A stretch of DNA of 64,000 nt from Bradyrhizobium mercantei (GCF_001982635.1 NZ_MKFI01000001.1:1010891-1074890); one strand, 5' to 3'. Counted from the stretch's first letter, positions 34,289 to 42,259 are shown. Made by a program: numbers and translations. Notes: generated from the sequence alone by a model not told the origin.

Positions 34289-35029
34289 TCACCTGCCGAG
34301 CGGCAGGCGGTCGGCCAGCCACAGCGGCAGGCCGCTGGCCTTGATCCGCGCCGCGGCGGTCGCGACGTCGTAGGGCACGCGGTGGTAGGTGATCTCGCGG
34401 CTCGCCGTATCGAACATCGCAAACGATGCCGCGGGATCGCCGTCGCGCGGCTGGCCGACCGAGCCGAGCACCGCAAGCCAGCGCCGCCCGGTCAGCAATT
34501 GTACCGCGACGCCCGAGGTCGGCACGAAGCTCGTCATCTTCGCCGTCGAGGACATCGAGTAGAGGCCGGGACGATGGATGTGGCCGCAGAAGGTGATCTG
34601 CAATTCGGTTGCCATCATGCTGCGCGCGGCATCCGACGTGTCGCGGACGTAGCGCCACTTCGCAGGGTCAGAGGCTTCGGAGTGCACGTAGAGACGGTTG
34701 TCTTCCTCACGCGTGATCGGCAGGCCCGCGAGGAAGGCCTTCTGCCCGGCGTTGAGCCGGCCCCGCGTCCAGTCGATCGCGGCCTGCGCATCGGCATTCA
34801 TGCTGTCGCTCGGCACGCCGATCGCATTGTCATGGTTGCCACGCACCGCGATCGCCCCCGTCGCGACGAGGTCGACCACCGTGTCGACGGCCCATTCGGG
34901 ATCGGCGCCGTAACCAACGATGTCGCCGAGGCAGATCAGCCGCTCGGCGCCGCGTGCACGCGCAGCCTCGAGGCAGGCGGCGAAGGCCTGCCGGTTGGCG
35001 TGAATATCGGCAAAGAGTGCAAGCCGCAT
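34289..35029 (-). CDS. Calcineurin-like metallophosphoesterase
   Basis: 246 residues from ATG 35029 (MRLALFADIHANRQAF). Dimetal site motifs are complete: D-x-H in ADIHAN, GDIVGYG, GNHDNAIG, a histidine in YVHSEASD and GHIHRP. This fits the YfcE/ApaH-like group of the calcineurin fold, which includes phosphoprotein phosphatases, nucleotide phosphatases and phosphodiesterases. It comes just upstream of the kinase-Usp gene on the same strand, and the kinase would be the natural regulatory partner. Substrate not determinable from sequence. Confidence 0.88.
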   Translation of the reverse strand: MRLALFADIHANRQAFAACLEAARARGAERLICLGDIVGYGADPEWAVDTVVDLVATGAIAVRGNHDNAIGVPSDSMNADAQAAIDWTRGRLNAGQKAFLAGLPITREEDNRLYVHSEASDPAKWRYVRDTSDAARSMMATELQITFCGHIHRPGLYSMSSTAKMTSFVPTSGVAVQLLTGRRWLAVLGSVGQPRDGDPAASFAMFDTASREITYHRVPYDVATAAARIKASGLPLWLADRLPLGR

Positions 35030-35136
35030 CGTGGTCCGCGCTGCTGATCCCTGCCCGCTATCAAGCACACGCGGCCCCGGGCTCGCAATCGGGCCGAAGG
35101 CATCAGTCGATCAGGGATGTCGGAAGGAAGGTCGGC

Positions 35137-35730
35137 TTAGTGCTTGCAGACCCGCACGCCGCGCAGCAGCAGGGCGATCAGGGCGTCGATTCGCGACGGG
35201 CATTCAGGCTTGGCCCATTCCTCGGCATGCGCCGGGTGATGGTAGCGGACGGTGGCGTCGAACACGGCGCGCGCGGTCGCCTTGACATTGTCGGTCTCGA
35301 ACACGCCCTGCGCGACGCCGTCGGACAGGATTTTCGCGATCAGATCGACCTGCTTGTCCTTGTAGGCTTCCACCACCTCGCGGGCGCCCTGCGCCAGCGC
35401 AAGGTAGGTCGCGAACATCTCGGGATCGTCGCAGACCTTCTTCTGCTTGATCGAGAAGGCGGTGCGCAGCCATTTCTCCAGCCGTTCCGGCGCCGGGCCC
35501 GAGTCGGCTGCGATCTTGCACAGCGGCTCGTTGGCGCGGTCGAGCCAGCGCTTTGCAACCGCATCGCGCAGCGAGGCCTTGCTGGGAAAGTGACGGTAGA
35601 CGCTGCCGTGGCTGACATCCAGCGCACGGGCAACGTCGACGACGGTGGCCTTTGTCAGCCCGAAGCGTCTCAAGACATCCTCAGTTGCCTCGAGGATCCG
35701 CTCGGGTGTCAAAACCACCGCCTCGTTCAT
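35137..35730 (-). CDS. TetR/AcrR-family transcriptional regulator
   Basis: 197 residues. Helix-turn-helix: ILEATEDVLRRFGLTKATVV, VARALDVSHGSVYRHFPSKA. The C-terminal region (about 80-190) resembles the tetracyclin repressor-like YjdC type. Its ATG overlaps the stop of an upstream 44-codon ORF by ATGA, so its translation is probably coupled to that ORF. A palindrome overlapping a promoter lies further upstream. No enzyme or transporter gene is divergent, only a 38-codon ORF, so the target is unclear. Confidence 0.92.
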   Translation of the reverse strand: MNEAVVLTPERILEATEDVLRRFGLTKATVVDVARALDVSHGSVYRHFPSKASLRDAVAKRWLDRANEPLCKIAADSGPAPERLEKWLRTAFSIKQKKVCDDPEMFATYLALAQGAREVVEAYKDKQVDLIAKILSDGVAQGVFETDNVKATARAVFDATVRYHHPAHAEEWAKPECPSRIDALIALLLRGVRVCKH

Positions 35731-35861
35731 GCGTTTACCGTCTGGTTATCGCCGTCCTGCCCGCGGGTGAACTTGGCAGCCTGGGCAGCCAAGTGGCGGG
35801 CGACGCGAAGGTTGAGCCACTGTTGAATCTGGGCGGTCAATTGGAAGATTTCTATCGTCAT
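35727..35861 (-). CDS. 44-residue small ORF coupled to the TetR gene
   Basis: ATG 35861 to TGA 35727, beginning MTIEIFQLTAQIQQWLNLRV and ending GDNQTVNA; mildly basic, with an amphipathic helix in its first half and no membrane segment. AAGGA lies eight bases before the ATG. Its TGA overlaps the ATG of the TetR gene, an arrangement that favours real translation. It may be a leader peptide or a small partner protein; no family recognised. Confidence 0.55.
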   Translation of the reverse strand: MTIEIFQLTAQIQQWLNLRVARHLAAQAAKFTRGQDGDNQTVNA

Positions 35862-35956
35862 GGAGGTAGTCCTTCGAGGTAATCAAATCAGGTTCGGCTC
35901 CCCCGGCCAAAATGCCGGAACAGCCACTGGGCGCCCTCCTCCCTTGGGCTGGTGAG

Positions 35957-35996
35957 TATATACACCATCTCGCTGACAGATTTCAATATCTGTCAG
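35957..35996 (-). promoter_or_regulatory. Promoter and palindromic operator upstream of the small ORF-TetR pair
   Basis: Perfect inverted repeat CTGACAGAT-TTCAAT-ATCTGTCAG at 35973-35996. On the minus strand TTGAAA (35986-35981) and TATATA (35962-35957) are 18 bases apart, so the palindrome covers the -35. This is a likely TetR autoregulatory site that could also control the plus-strand ORF at 36151. Confidence 0.65.
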
Positions 35997-36018
35997 ACAA
36001 TATTTTGTGAAATGATAG

Positions 36019-36042
36019 CGGGGCCCCGGACGGGAGGCCCCG
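36019..36042 (+). other. GC-rich hairpin in the leader of the 38-codon ORF
   Basis: CGGGGCC at 36019-36025 pairs with GGCCCCG at 36036-36042 (loop of 10). It lies between the TetR-type palindrome and the small ORF, followed by about 108 bases of untranslated sequence. Confidence 0.4.
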
Positions 36043-36150
36043 CCCGCGCCGAACGTCTGGCTTACGGGCCGCTACAACGTTCCGTGAGCGACGGCGGCGA
36101 ACCTCCAGTCCGTGCCTATGTCTCACTAGGGCTGCCCGGGAGAGGTTTGC

Positions 36151-36267
36151 ATGGATCGCCCAATGACCTTCAAGGAAGTCGCCAAGATCACCGCGGGCGC
36201 GGTGGTGTCGCTCGTCATTGTCGGATGGTTGATGGTTCTCGCCATCGCATTCATGACGGTACTATGA
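36151..36267 (+). CDS. 38-residue single-span membrane peptide
   Basis: ATG 36151 to TGA 36267: MDRPMTFKEVAKITAGAVV then a hydrophobic run SLVIVGWLMVLAIAFMTVL. A GGGAGAGG ribosome-binding site is six bases upstream and a good rho-independent terminator follows within 30 bases, so this looks like a self-contained transcription unit. One membrane-spanning helix with a short charged cytoplasmic N-terminus. Too short for family assignment; resembles small membrane proteins that tune larger partners. Confidence 0.6.
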   Translation: MDRPMTFKEVAKITAGAVVSLVIVGWLMVLAIAFMTVL

Positions 36268-36294
36268 GGCCGCCGGAACCGGGCGCCGGAATCG

Positions 36295-36324
36295 AAAGGG
36301 GCCGCCTCACGCAGCGGCCCCTTT
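36295..36324 (+). terminator. Rho-independent terminator after the 38-codon ORF
   Basis: AAAGGGGCCGC pairs with GCGGCCCCTTT around an eight-base loop CTCACGCA. Confidence 0.75.
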
Positions 36325-36481
36325 GCCGGGAAAATGCCTTCGGGATAAAATCTAGCCCCGGTTAGCTCCAAGACTACACGGTTCAGCGGATTGAGGAATT
36401 CCGGATGATTACTGTCCATTCCGCTGACTGATTATTGGCGATCCCTATTTTTGTGCCATCCTCCTGGTGATCTGCGCCGTC

Positions 36482-37090
36482 CTATTGCTGCTCGTCCTTG
36501 GGCGGCATCCGGGGCGGCGGCAGCGGGGTGAAAACCGATCCCTGCGCGCCCGCCGGCGGGGCCACGAACGTCCCGGTCGTGGAATCGCCGCCGGTGGTCT
36601 CCACGATCGTCTTCGGGGTGATGTACTCCCTGACGAAGTCCATGATGGTGCCGTCACCGCCACCGAAATCCGCCGCGCGCCCGCCCTGCGGATGCCCGGC
36701 CTTGATCTCGTTCTCGGCGGTGTGGGTCTGTTCCGCCAAGGCGTCGCTGTAGGGAATGCGGAAAGCGCGCGGCACCGCGCTCGGCCGGTTGTCCTCGTCG
36801 AGCTCCTCGACCCAGAGATAGATCGATCCCGGATCGCCCTCCAGCGAATGCGGCTCCACGATCCGCGTCGACAGCAGCTTGAAATTCGCCGGCAGCTTCT
36901 CCGCGGACGCCCAGCCGAGCAGGCCGCGCATGCCGCCGAAGCTGACGAAGTAGAAGGCGCTGGTCACGACGATGACGACGGCCTTCAGTGACCAATGCAG
37001 CCGCGCGTAGACCAGCACGATCAGCAGCAGCGCACCGATCACCGCGTAGGCGACCGCAATGGTGAGGATCACCGACTGCAAGCTAATCAT
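36482..37090 (-). CDS. Membrane protein of the ExbB-like operon, third gene
   Basis: 202 residues. Two hydrophobic helices at the N-terminus (about 4-28, VILTIAVAYAVIGALLLIVL, and 35-52, LKAVVIVVTSAFYFVSF) are followed by a soluble region of about 145 residues containing SLEGDPGSIYLWVEELDEDN and a proline-rich tail ending PPPRMPPKDEQQ. I recognise no family. Its start overlaps the end of the preceding gene by eight bases, so it is translated with the ExbB-like and YfaP-like genes and probably belongs to the same membrane complex. Confidence 0.75.
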   Translation of the reverse strand: MISLQSVILTIAVAYAVIGALLLIVLVYARLHWSLKAVVIVVTSAFYFVSFGGMRGLLGWASAEKLPANFKLLSTRIVEPHSLEGDPGSIYLWVEELDEDNRPSAVPRAFRIPYSDALAEQTHTAENEIKAGHPQGGRAADFGGGDGTIMDFVREYITPKTIVETTGGDSTTGTFVAPPAGAQGSVFTPLPPPRMPPKDEQQ

Positions 37091-37772
37091 TGCGGAGCAC
37101 CCTCACGCCGGATTTCGGGACGCCGGTGTTCGGATCGAGGTCGGCGCCGTTGCGCCAGCTGCTGCGGAAGGTCTCGAGCAGCGATTTCGGCCGCCGGTCG
37201 ACGTTGATCACCTTGCCCTCGGCGTCGAGACGAAACCTGACCGCGGTCTTCTCGTCGCCGGTGTGATCGACGGTCAGCTTGTCGTCGAAGATCACCTGCG
37301 CGGTCGGATTGAGCTTCTGCACCTTCACATTGGCCTGCACCGGCTCGCCGGTCGTCGCCTGGAAATGCGAGACGTTGACGGTGTATTCGCCGGCGACGAC
37401 GCCGCGCAGGGTGACGATCTCCTCGCGGATCGGCGAGGCGATCTTCTTGCCGTTGACCACGATGAAGTCGTTGGCGCCGCCGCGGTCGTCGCGGTCGAGC
37501 GTCAGGAAGCCGGCCTCGCGATGCCGGTACCAGGCGATGTTGCCGGCCGGGTCCTGCACGAACAGGTCGAGATCGTCAGGGTGATTGTCCGGCCAGTCCA
37601 TCGTGATGATGAACTCCGCCTTGGATTCGATCTTGCCTTCCTTGGAGTCCGGCGACACTGACAGCAGCGCGAGGAAGAACAGGAAGGCGATCACCTGCAG
37701 CGCCTTGAACAGCATGACGCCGAGCGGATCGAACGGCTCCTCGCGCGGATAGAGGCCGAACTCATCCATCAT
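37083..37772 (-). CDS. Single-span membrane protein with YfaP/DUF2135-like periplasmic domain
   Basis: 229 residues from ATG 37772. A short N-terminus with an acidic residue just before the membrane helix (PFDPLGVMLFKALQVIAFLF, residues about 13-32) recalls ExbD or ZorB subunits, where an Asp near the helix carries protons. The rest (about 45-229) is extracytoplasmic: MDWPDNHPDDLDLFVQDPAG and FLTLDRDDRGGANDF resemble the DLDL-V-DP and LD-D--GG patterns of YfaP/DUF2135 beta-sandwich domains. The gene overlaps both neighbours. Role as stator or force-transmitting partner of the ExbB-like protein is inference. Confidence 0.7.
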   Translation of the reverse strand: MMDEFGLYPREEPFDPLGVMLFKALQVIAFLFFLALLSVSPDSKEGKIESKAEFIITMDWPDNHPDDLDLFVQDPAGNIAWYRHREAGFLTLDRDDRGGANDFIVVNGKKIASPIREEIVTLRGVVAGEYTVNVSHFQATTGEPVQANVKVQKLNPTAQVIFDDKLTVDHTGDEKTAVRFRLDAEGKVINVDRRPKSLLETFRSSWRNGADLDPNTGVPKSGVRVLRND

Positions 37773-38536
37773 GACGTCGTTCCAAGGCGACGTTCCAGGG
37801 CCGGGGTGACGTGCGTCTCGGTCAGCACGACGGCATCCGAGAACACCCGCTGGGTCGCGGCATCCAGCATGTAGTACTGGATCCGGACCAGGATGGATCC
37901 GATCAGCCCGGCCAGCGTGGTGTACATCGCAACCGCCATGCCGTCGCTCATCAGCCCCATCGACGATTTCATCGCGACCTTGTCGGCGGCATCGAGCGAG
38001 GCGATCGGTGCCAGCATGATGATGAAGCCGATGATGGTGCCGAGCAGGCCAAGCTTCATCAACGTGTCGGAGACAAAGGCGCCAAAGCCGTTGGAGCCGC
38101 GCAAGCGATCCGCCAGCGTGCGCAGCAGCAGGGTCTGGTCGATCCGGCCTTTCGCCTGCGCATCGGCTTTCTGCACCAGGCTCTTGATGTGGTCGGTGAC
38201 GAGCCCGCGGGGCAAACCGCGCGCATCCGACAGAAGCGCCTTGGCGCCATCGGGCGCGGCGAGGATCGTGCGGCAGGACCGTGCCACCTCGCCTTCCCGC
38301 GCGATCGCCCGCGTCCGCCAGAAGCAATGGATGCAGGTCACGATGTAGAGCACCGCGATGACGCTGGAAATGTAGGTGCGGTCGGAACTGACCATCAGGC
38401 GGATCAGCCCGTAGCGCCACAGCAGGAAGGCGGCGAAGATCGAAAGGCCGGTGAAGATCATCCAGAGCAGCAGCACACTGCGCTCCGCCGCGTCCGTGCC
38501 GGCCGGTGCGGCCGCGGCCTCGACCTTGGCGTCCAT
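37769..38536 (-). CDS. MotA/TolQ/ExbB-type proton channel family protein
   Basis: 255 residues. Four membrane helices: about 20-45, 57-73, 159-179 and 193-218, with a long cytoplasmic loop between the second and third. The family core is visible in LMKLGLLGTIIGFIIMLAPI and MGLMSDGMAVAMYTTLAGLI. Such proteins form pentameric proton channels that power periplasmic work by ExbD, TolR, MotB or ZorB partners. Here no ExbD/TolR gene follows; instead a single-span protein with a YfaP-like domain overlaps the 3' end (ATGATGA). No tonB, tol-pal or flagellar gene is near. Confidence 0.88.
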   Translation of the reverse strand: MDAKVEAAAAPAGTDAAERSVLLLWMIFTGLSIFAAFLLWRYGLIRLMVSSDRTYISSVIAVLYIVTCIHCFWRTRAIAREGEVARSCRTILAAPDGAKALLSDARGLPRGLVTDHIKSLVQKADAQAKGRIDQTLLLRTLADRLRGSNGFGAFVSDTLMKLGLLGTIIGFIIMLAPIASLDAADKVAMKSSMGLMSDGMAVAMYTTLAGLIGSILVRIQYYMLDAATQRVFSDAVVLTETHVTPALERRLGTTS

Positions 38537-38726
38537 GCTGCGTTAGCTCCCTGTGACGACTGTTCCGCGCGGCCCCGCGTGGGGACCTCGGCTACGGTTA
38601 GAGCAGAGCCAGCCGGCGCCGTCCAAAGACATCTGCCCAAATTTGGTCGGGCAAATTTCCCGACCTGCATAGCGTGGCATGCTTGCGATTGGCGGGGAAC
38701 AGCGGTGCTGTTAGCATCAGGCCACT

Positions 38727-38770
38727 CGTTTGAGCATGAAACCGCATCACGCCTGTTCGGATCATGCTCC
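38727..38770. repeat. Rhizobiales-type intergenic repeat, diverged copy
   Basis: Inverted ends GAGCATGA (38732-38739) and TCATGCTC (38762-38769) around AACCGCATCACGCCTGTTCG. It matches the general form of a repeat common between rhizobial genes and lies in the promoter area of the histidine kinase gene. Confidence 0.5.
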
Positions 38771-38787
38771 GGCCGTGGAGTGATCGC

Positions 38788-40158
38788 ATGCGCCTCGTGC
38801 TTCAACTGGTCGCCCGCCTGCTCGTGATCGTCGCGCTATGCCTCGGCGCAGCCACCGTCTGGGCCACGATCGACGCCTATCGCAGCGTCGATCGCGCCAC
38901 CGAGGCCTCTGCCGCGCGGGTCTCGCAGTCGCTCGAGGCGCTGTACTGGCGTGAATTGCTGCTCCGCAGCAACCGGATGCGCGAGCAATTGCTGCCGGCG
39001 CCGGACTGGCGCACCATCGAGACCATGGGCCTGATCGCGCCGGGGATCTGCGTGCAGTTCGAACCGGCCGGCGCCTTCGAGAAGCCGCTCTGCGGCCAGA
39101 GCAAGGGGATCGGCCAGGCGCCGCCGCGCTGGTTCGCCGCCGCGGTGCAAATGGTGCTCGGCGAGCACGCCACCGTGGAGCGGCCGATCAGCGCCCGCGC
39201 CGCGACCGCGGGAACCGTGCGCGCCACCGCCGATCCGGCCGCTGCGATCGCACTCGCCTGGCAGCACATCCTGGACAATATCCATGTCGCACTGCTGATG
39301 GCGCTTGCCATCGCGCTGCTCGCCTCGCTCGCGATCGCGCATACGCTGGCGCCGGCCCACTCGATCGTGTCGGCGCTGCGGCGCATGGCCGATGGCGAGT
39401 ACCGCACACCGCTGCCGCGCATCCGCTCGATGGAGCTCGCGATGATCGGCCGCGCCGTCGGCGATCTCGGCGACCGGCTCGCGCTGGCCGAGGAGGAACG
39501 CACGGTGCTGACACGGCGGCTGCTCGAGATCCGCAGCGACGAACGCCGCACGCTGGCCCGCGAGCTGCACGACGAGTTCGGCCAGAACCTCACCGCGATC
39601 CTCGCCTTCGCTAACACGATCGAGGCGAGCGCCGGCGACAAGTACGCCGCCGGCACCGAGATTGCGCAGGATGCACGGATGATCTCGCAGGCGACGCGCC
39701 GCATCATGGCGTGCCTGCGCGACACGTTGAACCGGCTGCGCCATCCGCCGGCCGAGGAGCTCGGGCTGGAAGCCAGCCTGGTCGATCTCGTCGACAGCTG
39801 GCGATCGCGCACCGCGCAGCCGATGATCCAGCTCGATCTCCAAGGCGACCTCGCCGACATCAGCGGCACGGTCGCTGCGGCCGCCTACCGTGTCGCGCAG
39901 GAGTGCCTGACCAATGCGCTGCGCCACAGCGATGCGCGCGAGATCGTGCTGCGGATCGAACGGCGGACCGGAGCCGAGAATGCGCTGCTGGTGCGCGTCG
40001 AGGACGACGGCGGCGGCGATGCGGCCAAGGTGGCGCAATCGGCGGGCTTCGGTCTCACCGGCGTCAGCGAGCGCGTGACCGCGCTCGGCGGCTCGCTGTC
40101 GATTGCGCGCGCCAGCCGCGGCCTCTCCGTCGCCGCCACGATTCCGCTCGCCGCCTGA
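38788..40158 (+). CDS. NarL/DegS-type sensor histidine kinase
   Basis: 456 residues from ATG 38788 (GGAGTG upstream). Layout: TM1 (about 4-26), a periplasmic domain of about 135 residues (with cysteines in GICVQF and LCGQ), TM2 (about 165-190, VALLMALAIALLASLAIAHT), HAMP, then a HisKA_3 dimerisation helix with the phospho-histidine in LARELHDEFGQNLTAILAF, and an HATPase domain (AYRVAQECLTNALRHSDARE, RVEDDGGGD, GFGLTGVSERV). It phosphorylates the LuxR-type regulator that follows directly. Signal unknown. Confidence 0.93.
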   Translation: MRLVLQLVARLLVIVALCLGAATVWATIDAYRSVDRATEASAARVSQSLEALYWRELLLRSNRMREQLLPAPDWRTIETMGLIAPGICVQFEPAGAFEKPLCGQSKGIGQAPPRWFAAAVQMVLGEHATVERPISARAATAGTVRATADPAAAIALAWQHILDNIHVALLMALAIALLASLAIAHTLAPAHSIVSALRRMADGEYRTPLPRIRSMELAMIGRAVGDLGDRLALAEEERTVLTRRLLEIRSDERRTLARELHDEFGQNLTAILAFANTIEASAGDKYAAGTEIAQDARMISQATRRIMACLRDTLNRLRHPPAEELGLEASLVDLVDSWRSRTAQPMIQLDLQGDLADISGTVAAAAYRVAQECLTNALRHSDAREIVLRIERRTGAENALLVRVEDDGGGDAAKVAQSAGFGLTGVSERVTALGGSLSIARASRGLSVAATIPLAA

Positions 40159-40159
40159 G

Positions 40160-40828
40160 ATGACGACCGCGAAGATGATGACCGTGAAGAGCCGGGGCAT
40201 CTCGATCCTGCTGGTGGACGATCATCCGGTCGTCCGCCAGGGCTATCGGCGTGTGCTCGAGCATCAGGACGATTTCAGCGTGGTCGCCGAGGCCGACAAC
40301 GCGGCCAATGCCTACCGCGCGTTCAAGTCGCACGGACCCGATGTGGTGGTGATGGACATCTCGATGCCGGGCGCGAGCGGACTGGAGGCGATCCGCAACA
40401 TCCGCGCGCGCGACGCCGATGCCCGCATCCTGGTCTTCAGCATGCACAGCGAGGCGGCCCAGGTGAAGGCGGCGTTCAGCGCCGGCGCCTCCGGCTTCGT
40501 GACCAAGGGCAGCGAGCCGGCCGAGCTGATCGCGGCGATCCGCTCGGTGGCGCGCGGCGAGCATGCGATGAGCGACGACGTCGCGCGGGTGCTCGCGCTG
40601 GAAAGCCTGGTGCCAACCAAATCCGCGCTCGACCAGCTCGGCGAACGCGAAATCGAGATCCTCCGCCAGTTCGCGGCAGGCCACACCAAGGAGCAGATCG
40701 CCGCCAACCTCAACCTCAGCACCAAGACCGTGCAGAACTACCACTATTTGATCAAGGCCAAGACCGGCCTGCGGACCGACGCCCAGCTGGTCCGCCTCGC
40801 GGTGGAATGCGGCCTGGCGAATTTGTAG
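40160..40828 (+). CDS. LuxR-type (NarL family) response regulator
   Basis: 222 residues from ATG 40160, one base after the kinase stop. Receiver domain: SILLVDDHPVVRQGYRRVLE (acidic pocket), phospho-acceptor in DVVVMDISMPGASGLEA, Thr/Ser and Lys in ILVFSMHSEA and GFVTKGSEPAEL. C-terminal LuxR helix-turn-helix (about 155-215): LGEREIEILRQFAAGHTKEQ, IAANLNLSTKTVQNYHYLIK. The partner of the upstream kinase. Target genes cannot be told from the window. Confidence 0.94.
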   Translation: MTTAKMMTVKSRGISILLVDDHPVVRQGYRRVLEHQDDFSVVAEADNAANAYRAFKSHGPDVVVMDISMPGASGLEAIRNIRARDADARILVFSMHSEAAQVKAAFSAGASGFVTKGSEPAELIAAIRSVARGEHAMSDDVARVLALESLVPTKSALDQLGEREIEILRQFAAGHTKEQIAANLNLSTKTVQNYHYLIKAKTGLRTDAQLVRLAVECGLANL

Positions 40829-40951
40829 ACCGTGTGGCCTGGGTGAGCACGGCGCCACCCGGGGCTGATCACAAGTTGAGGCCTCCTCCGTCATTCCGGG
40901 GCATCCACACCGCGCGTGCCCCCTAATTTCGCGCCGCAATCTCGAAATCCT

Positions 40952-40973
40952 CCAATTCGCAATTGCGAATTGG
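40952..40973. repeat. Perfect 22-base palindrome
   Basis: CCAATTCGCAA followed by its exact reverse complement TTGCGAATTGG. It shares the core CGCAATTGCG with the 44-base palindrome at 11055-11098 and likewise sits near a CGTCATTCCGGGG-type module (about 40898). Confidence 0.8.
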
Positions 40974-41031
40974 GGTTGTCCTATGCTCCGTATGCACCCA
41001 GAATGATAGTGTCCTTTCGCGTGACAAGTCG

Positions 41032-41055
41032 GCGGGTTACGCTACGCTGACCCGC
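41032..41055. repeat. REP-like inverted repeat before the M20 amidohydrolase
   Basis: GCGGGT and ACCCGC separated by TACGCTACGCTG, followed by CTCTACGCA. This is the common GGCGGGTTACGCTAACCCGCCCTACG-like element in diverged form. Confidence 0.5.
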
Positions 41056-41086
41056 TCTACGCAATCACAAGAAACGGACGCTCCCT

Positions 41087-42259
41087 ATGCCCATCGTCAA
41101 TCGCGTTGCCGCCCTCTCGGATGAAATGGCCGCCTGGCGCCATGACTTCCACGAGAATCCCGAACTGCTTTATGAGGTGCATCGCACCGCCGGTATCGTT
41201 GCCGACAAGCTGCGGGAGTTCGGCTGCGACGAGGTGGTGACCGGAATCGGCCGCACCGGCGTGGTCGGCGTGATCCGCGGCCGCAAGTCCAATTCGGGCA
41301 AGACGATCGGGCTGCGCGCCGACATGGATGCGCTGCCGATCGCGGAAGCTGCTGACGTGCCCTACGCCTCCAAGGTCCCCGGCAAGATGCACGCCTGCGG
41401 CCATGACGGCCACACCGCGATGCTCTTGGGCGCCGCGAAATACCTCACCGAAACGCGCAATTTCGACGGCACCGCGGTCGTGATCTTCCAGCCCGCCGAG
41501 GAAGGCGGCGCCGGCGGCAAGGCGATGGTCGACGACGGGCTGATGACCCGCTGGGGCATCCAGGAGGTCTACGGCCTGCACAACATGCCGGGCCTGCCGG
41601 AGGGCTATTTCGCGACCACGCCGGGCCCGATGCTTGCCTCGTCGGACACGCTGAAGATCGTCGTCCACGGCAAGGGCGGCCATGCCGGCGCGGCTCCGCA
41701 CGAGGCGGTCGACAGCGTCTTGATCGGCGCCCAGATCATCAATGCGCTGCAATCGATCGTGTCGCGCAATGTCGATCCGCTGAAGTCGGCGGTCATCTCG
41801 ATCACGATGTTCGAGGCAGGCAGCGCGTTCAACGTGATCCCGGAGACCGTGACGCTCGGCGGCACCGTGCGCACACTCGATCCCGGCGTGCGCGACCTGG
41901 TCGAGCGCCGGATCGGCGAGGTCGCCTCCAGCATCGCCAAGGCCTATGGCGGCTCGGCCGAGACGCATTACGACCGCATGTATCCGGTGACGCTGAACCA
42001 CGCCCGCGAGGCCGGCGTCGCCGCCGAGATCGCCCGCGACGTGGTCGGCGCCGACCGGGTCAACGACAATCTGGTGCCGGTGATGGGCGCCGAGGATTTC
42101 GCGTTCATGCTGGAGGCTCGGCCCGGCGCGTTCGTCTTCCTCGGCATGGGCGACGGCCCGATGTGCCACCACCCCGCCTACAAGTTCAACGACAACATCC
42201 TCGGCCACGGCGCCTCCTACTGGGTGCGCCTGGTCGAGAAGCAGATGCCGGCGGGTTAA
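41087..42259 (+). CDS. M20-family amidohydrolase (hippurate hydrolase/aminoacylase type)
   Basis: 390 residues. Metal-site motifs of the M20D group: RHDFHENPELLYEVHRTAGI, GLRADMDALPI, the cysteine ligand in MHACGHDGHTAML, FQPAEEGGAGGKAM and the C-terminal histidine in GPMCHHPAYKFND. The dimerisation domain is in the middle (KIVVHGKGGHAGAAPHEA). These cytosolic enzymes remove acyl groups from N-acyl amino acids or process indole-3-acetyl conjugates; the exact substrate cannot be fixed. Single gene. Confidence 0.9.
   Translation: MPIVNRVAALSDEMAAWRHDFHENPELLYEVHRTAGIVADKLREFGCDEVVTGIGRTGVVGVIRGRKSNSGKTIGLRADMDALPIAEAADVPYASKVPGKMHACGHDGHTAMLLGAAKYLTETRNFDGTAVVIFQPAEEGGAGGKAMVDDGLMTRWGIQEVYGLHNMPGLPEGYFATTPGPMLASSDTLKIVVHGKGGHAGAAPHEAVDSVLIGAQIINALQSIVSRNVDPLKSAVISITMFEAGSAFNVIPETVTLGGTVRTLDPGVRDLVERRIGEVASSIAKAYGGSAETHYDRMYPVTLNHAREAGVAAEIARDVVGADRVNDNLVPVMGAEDFAFMLEARPGAFVFLGMGDGPMCHHPAYKFNDNILGHGASYWVRLVEKQMPAG

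Noticed and set aside
36126..36419. 97-codon minus-strand frame opposite the 38-codon ORF
   Set aside because: It has no ribosome-binding site and crosses a plus-strand terminator; the membrane peptide on the plus strand is better supported.
36482..38536. Reading the ExbB-like triad as a Zorya defence system
   Set aside because: Zorya needs ZorA with a long coiled tail, ZorB with an OmpA-like domain, and ZorC/D or ZorE; none of the helicase or nuclease genes is present and the second protein has no OmpA motif.
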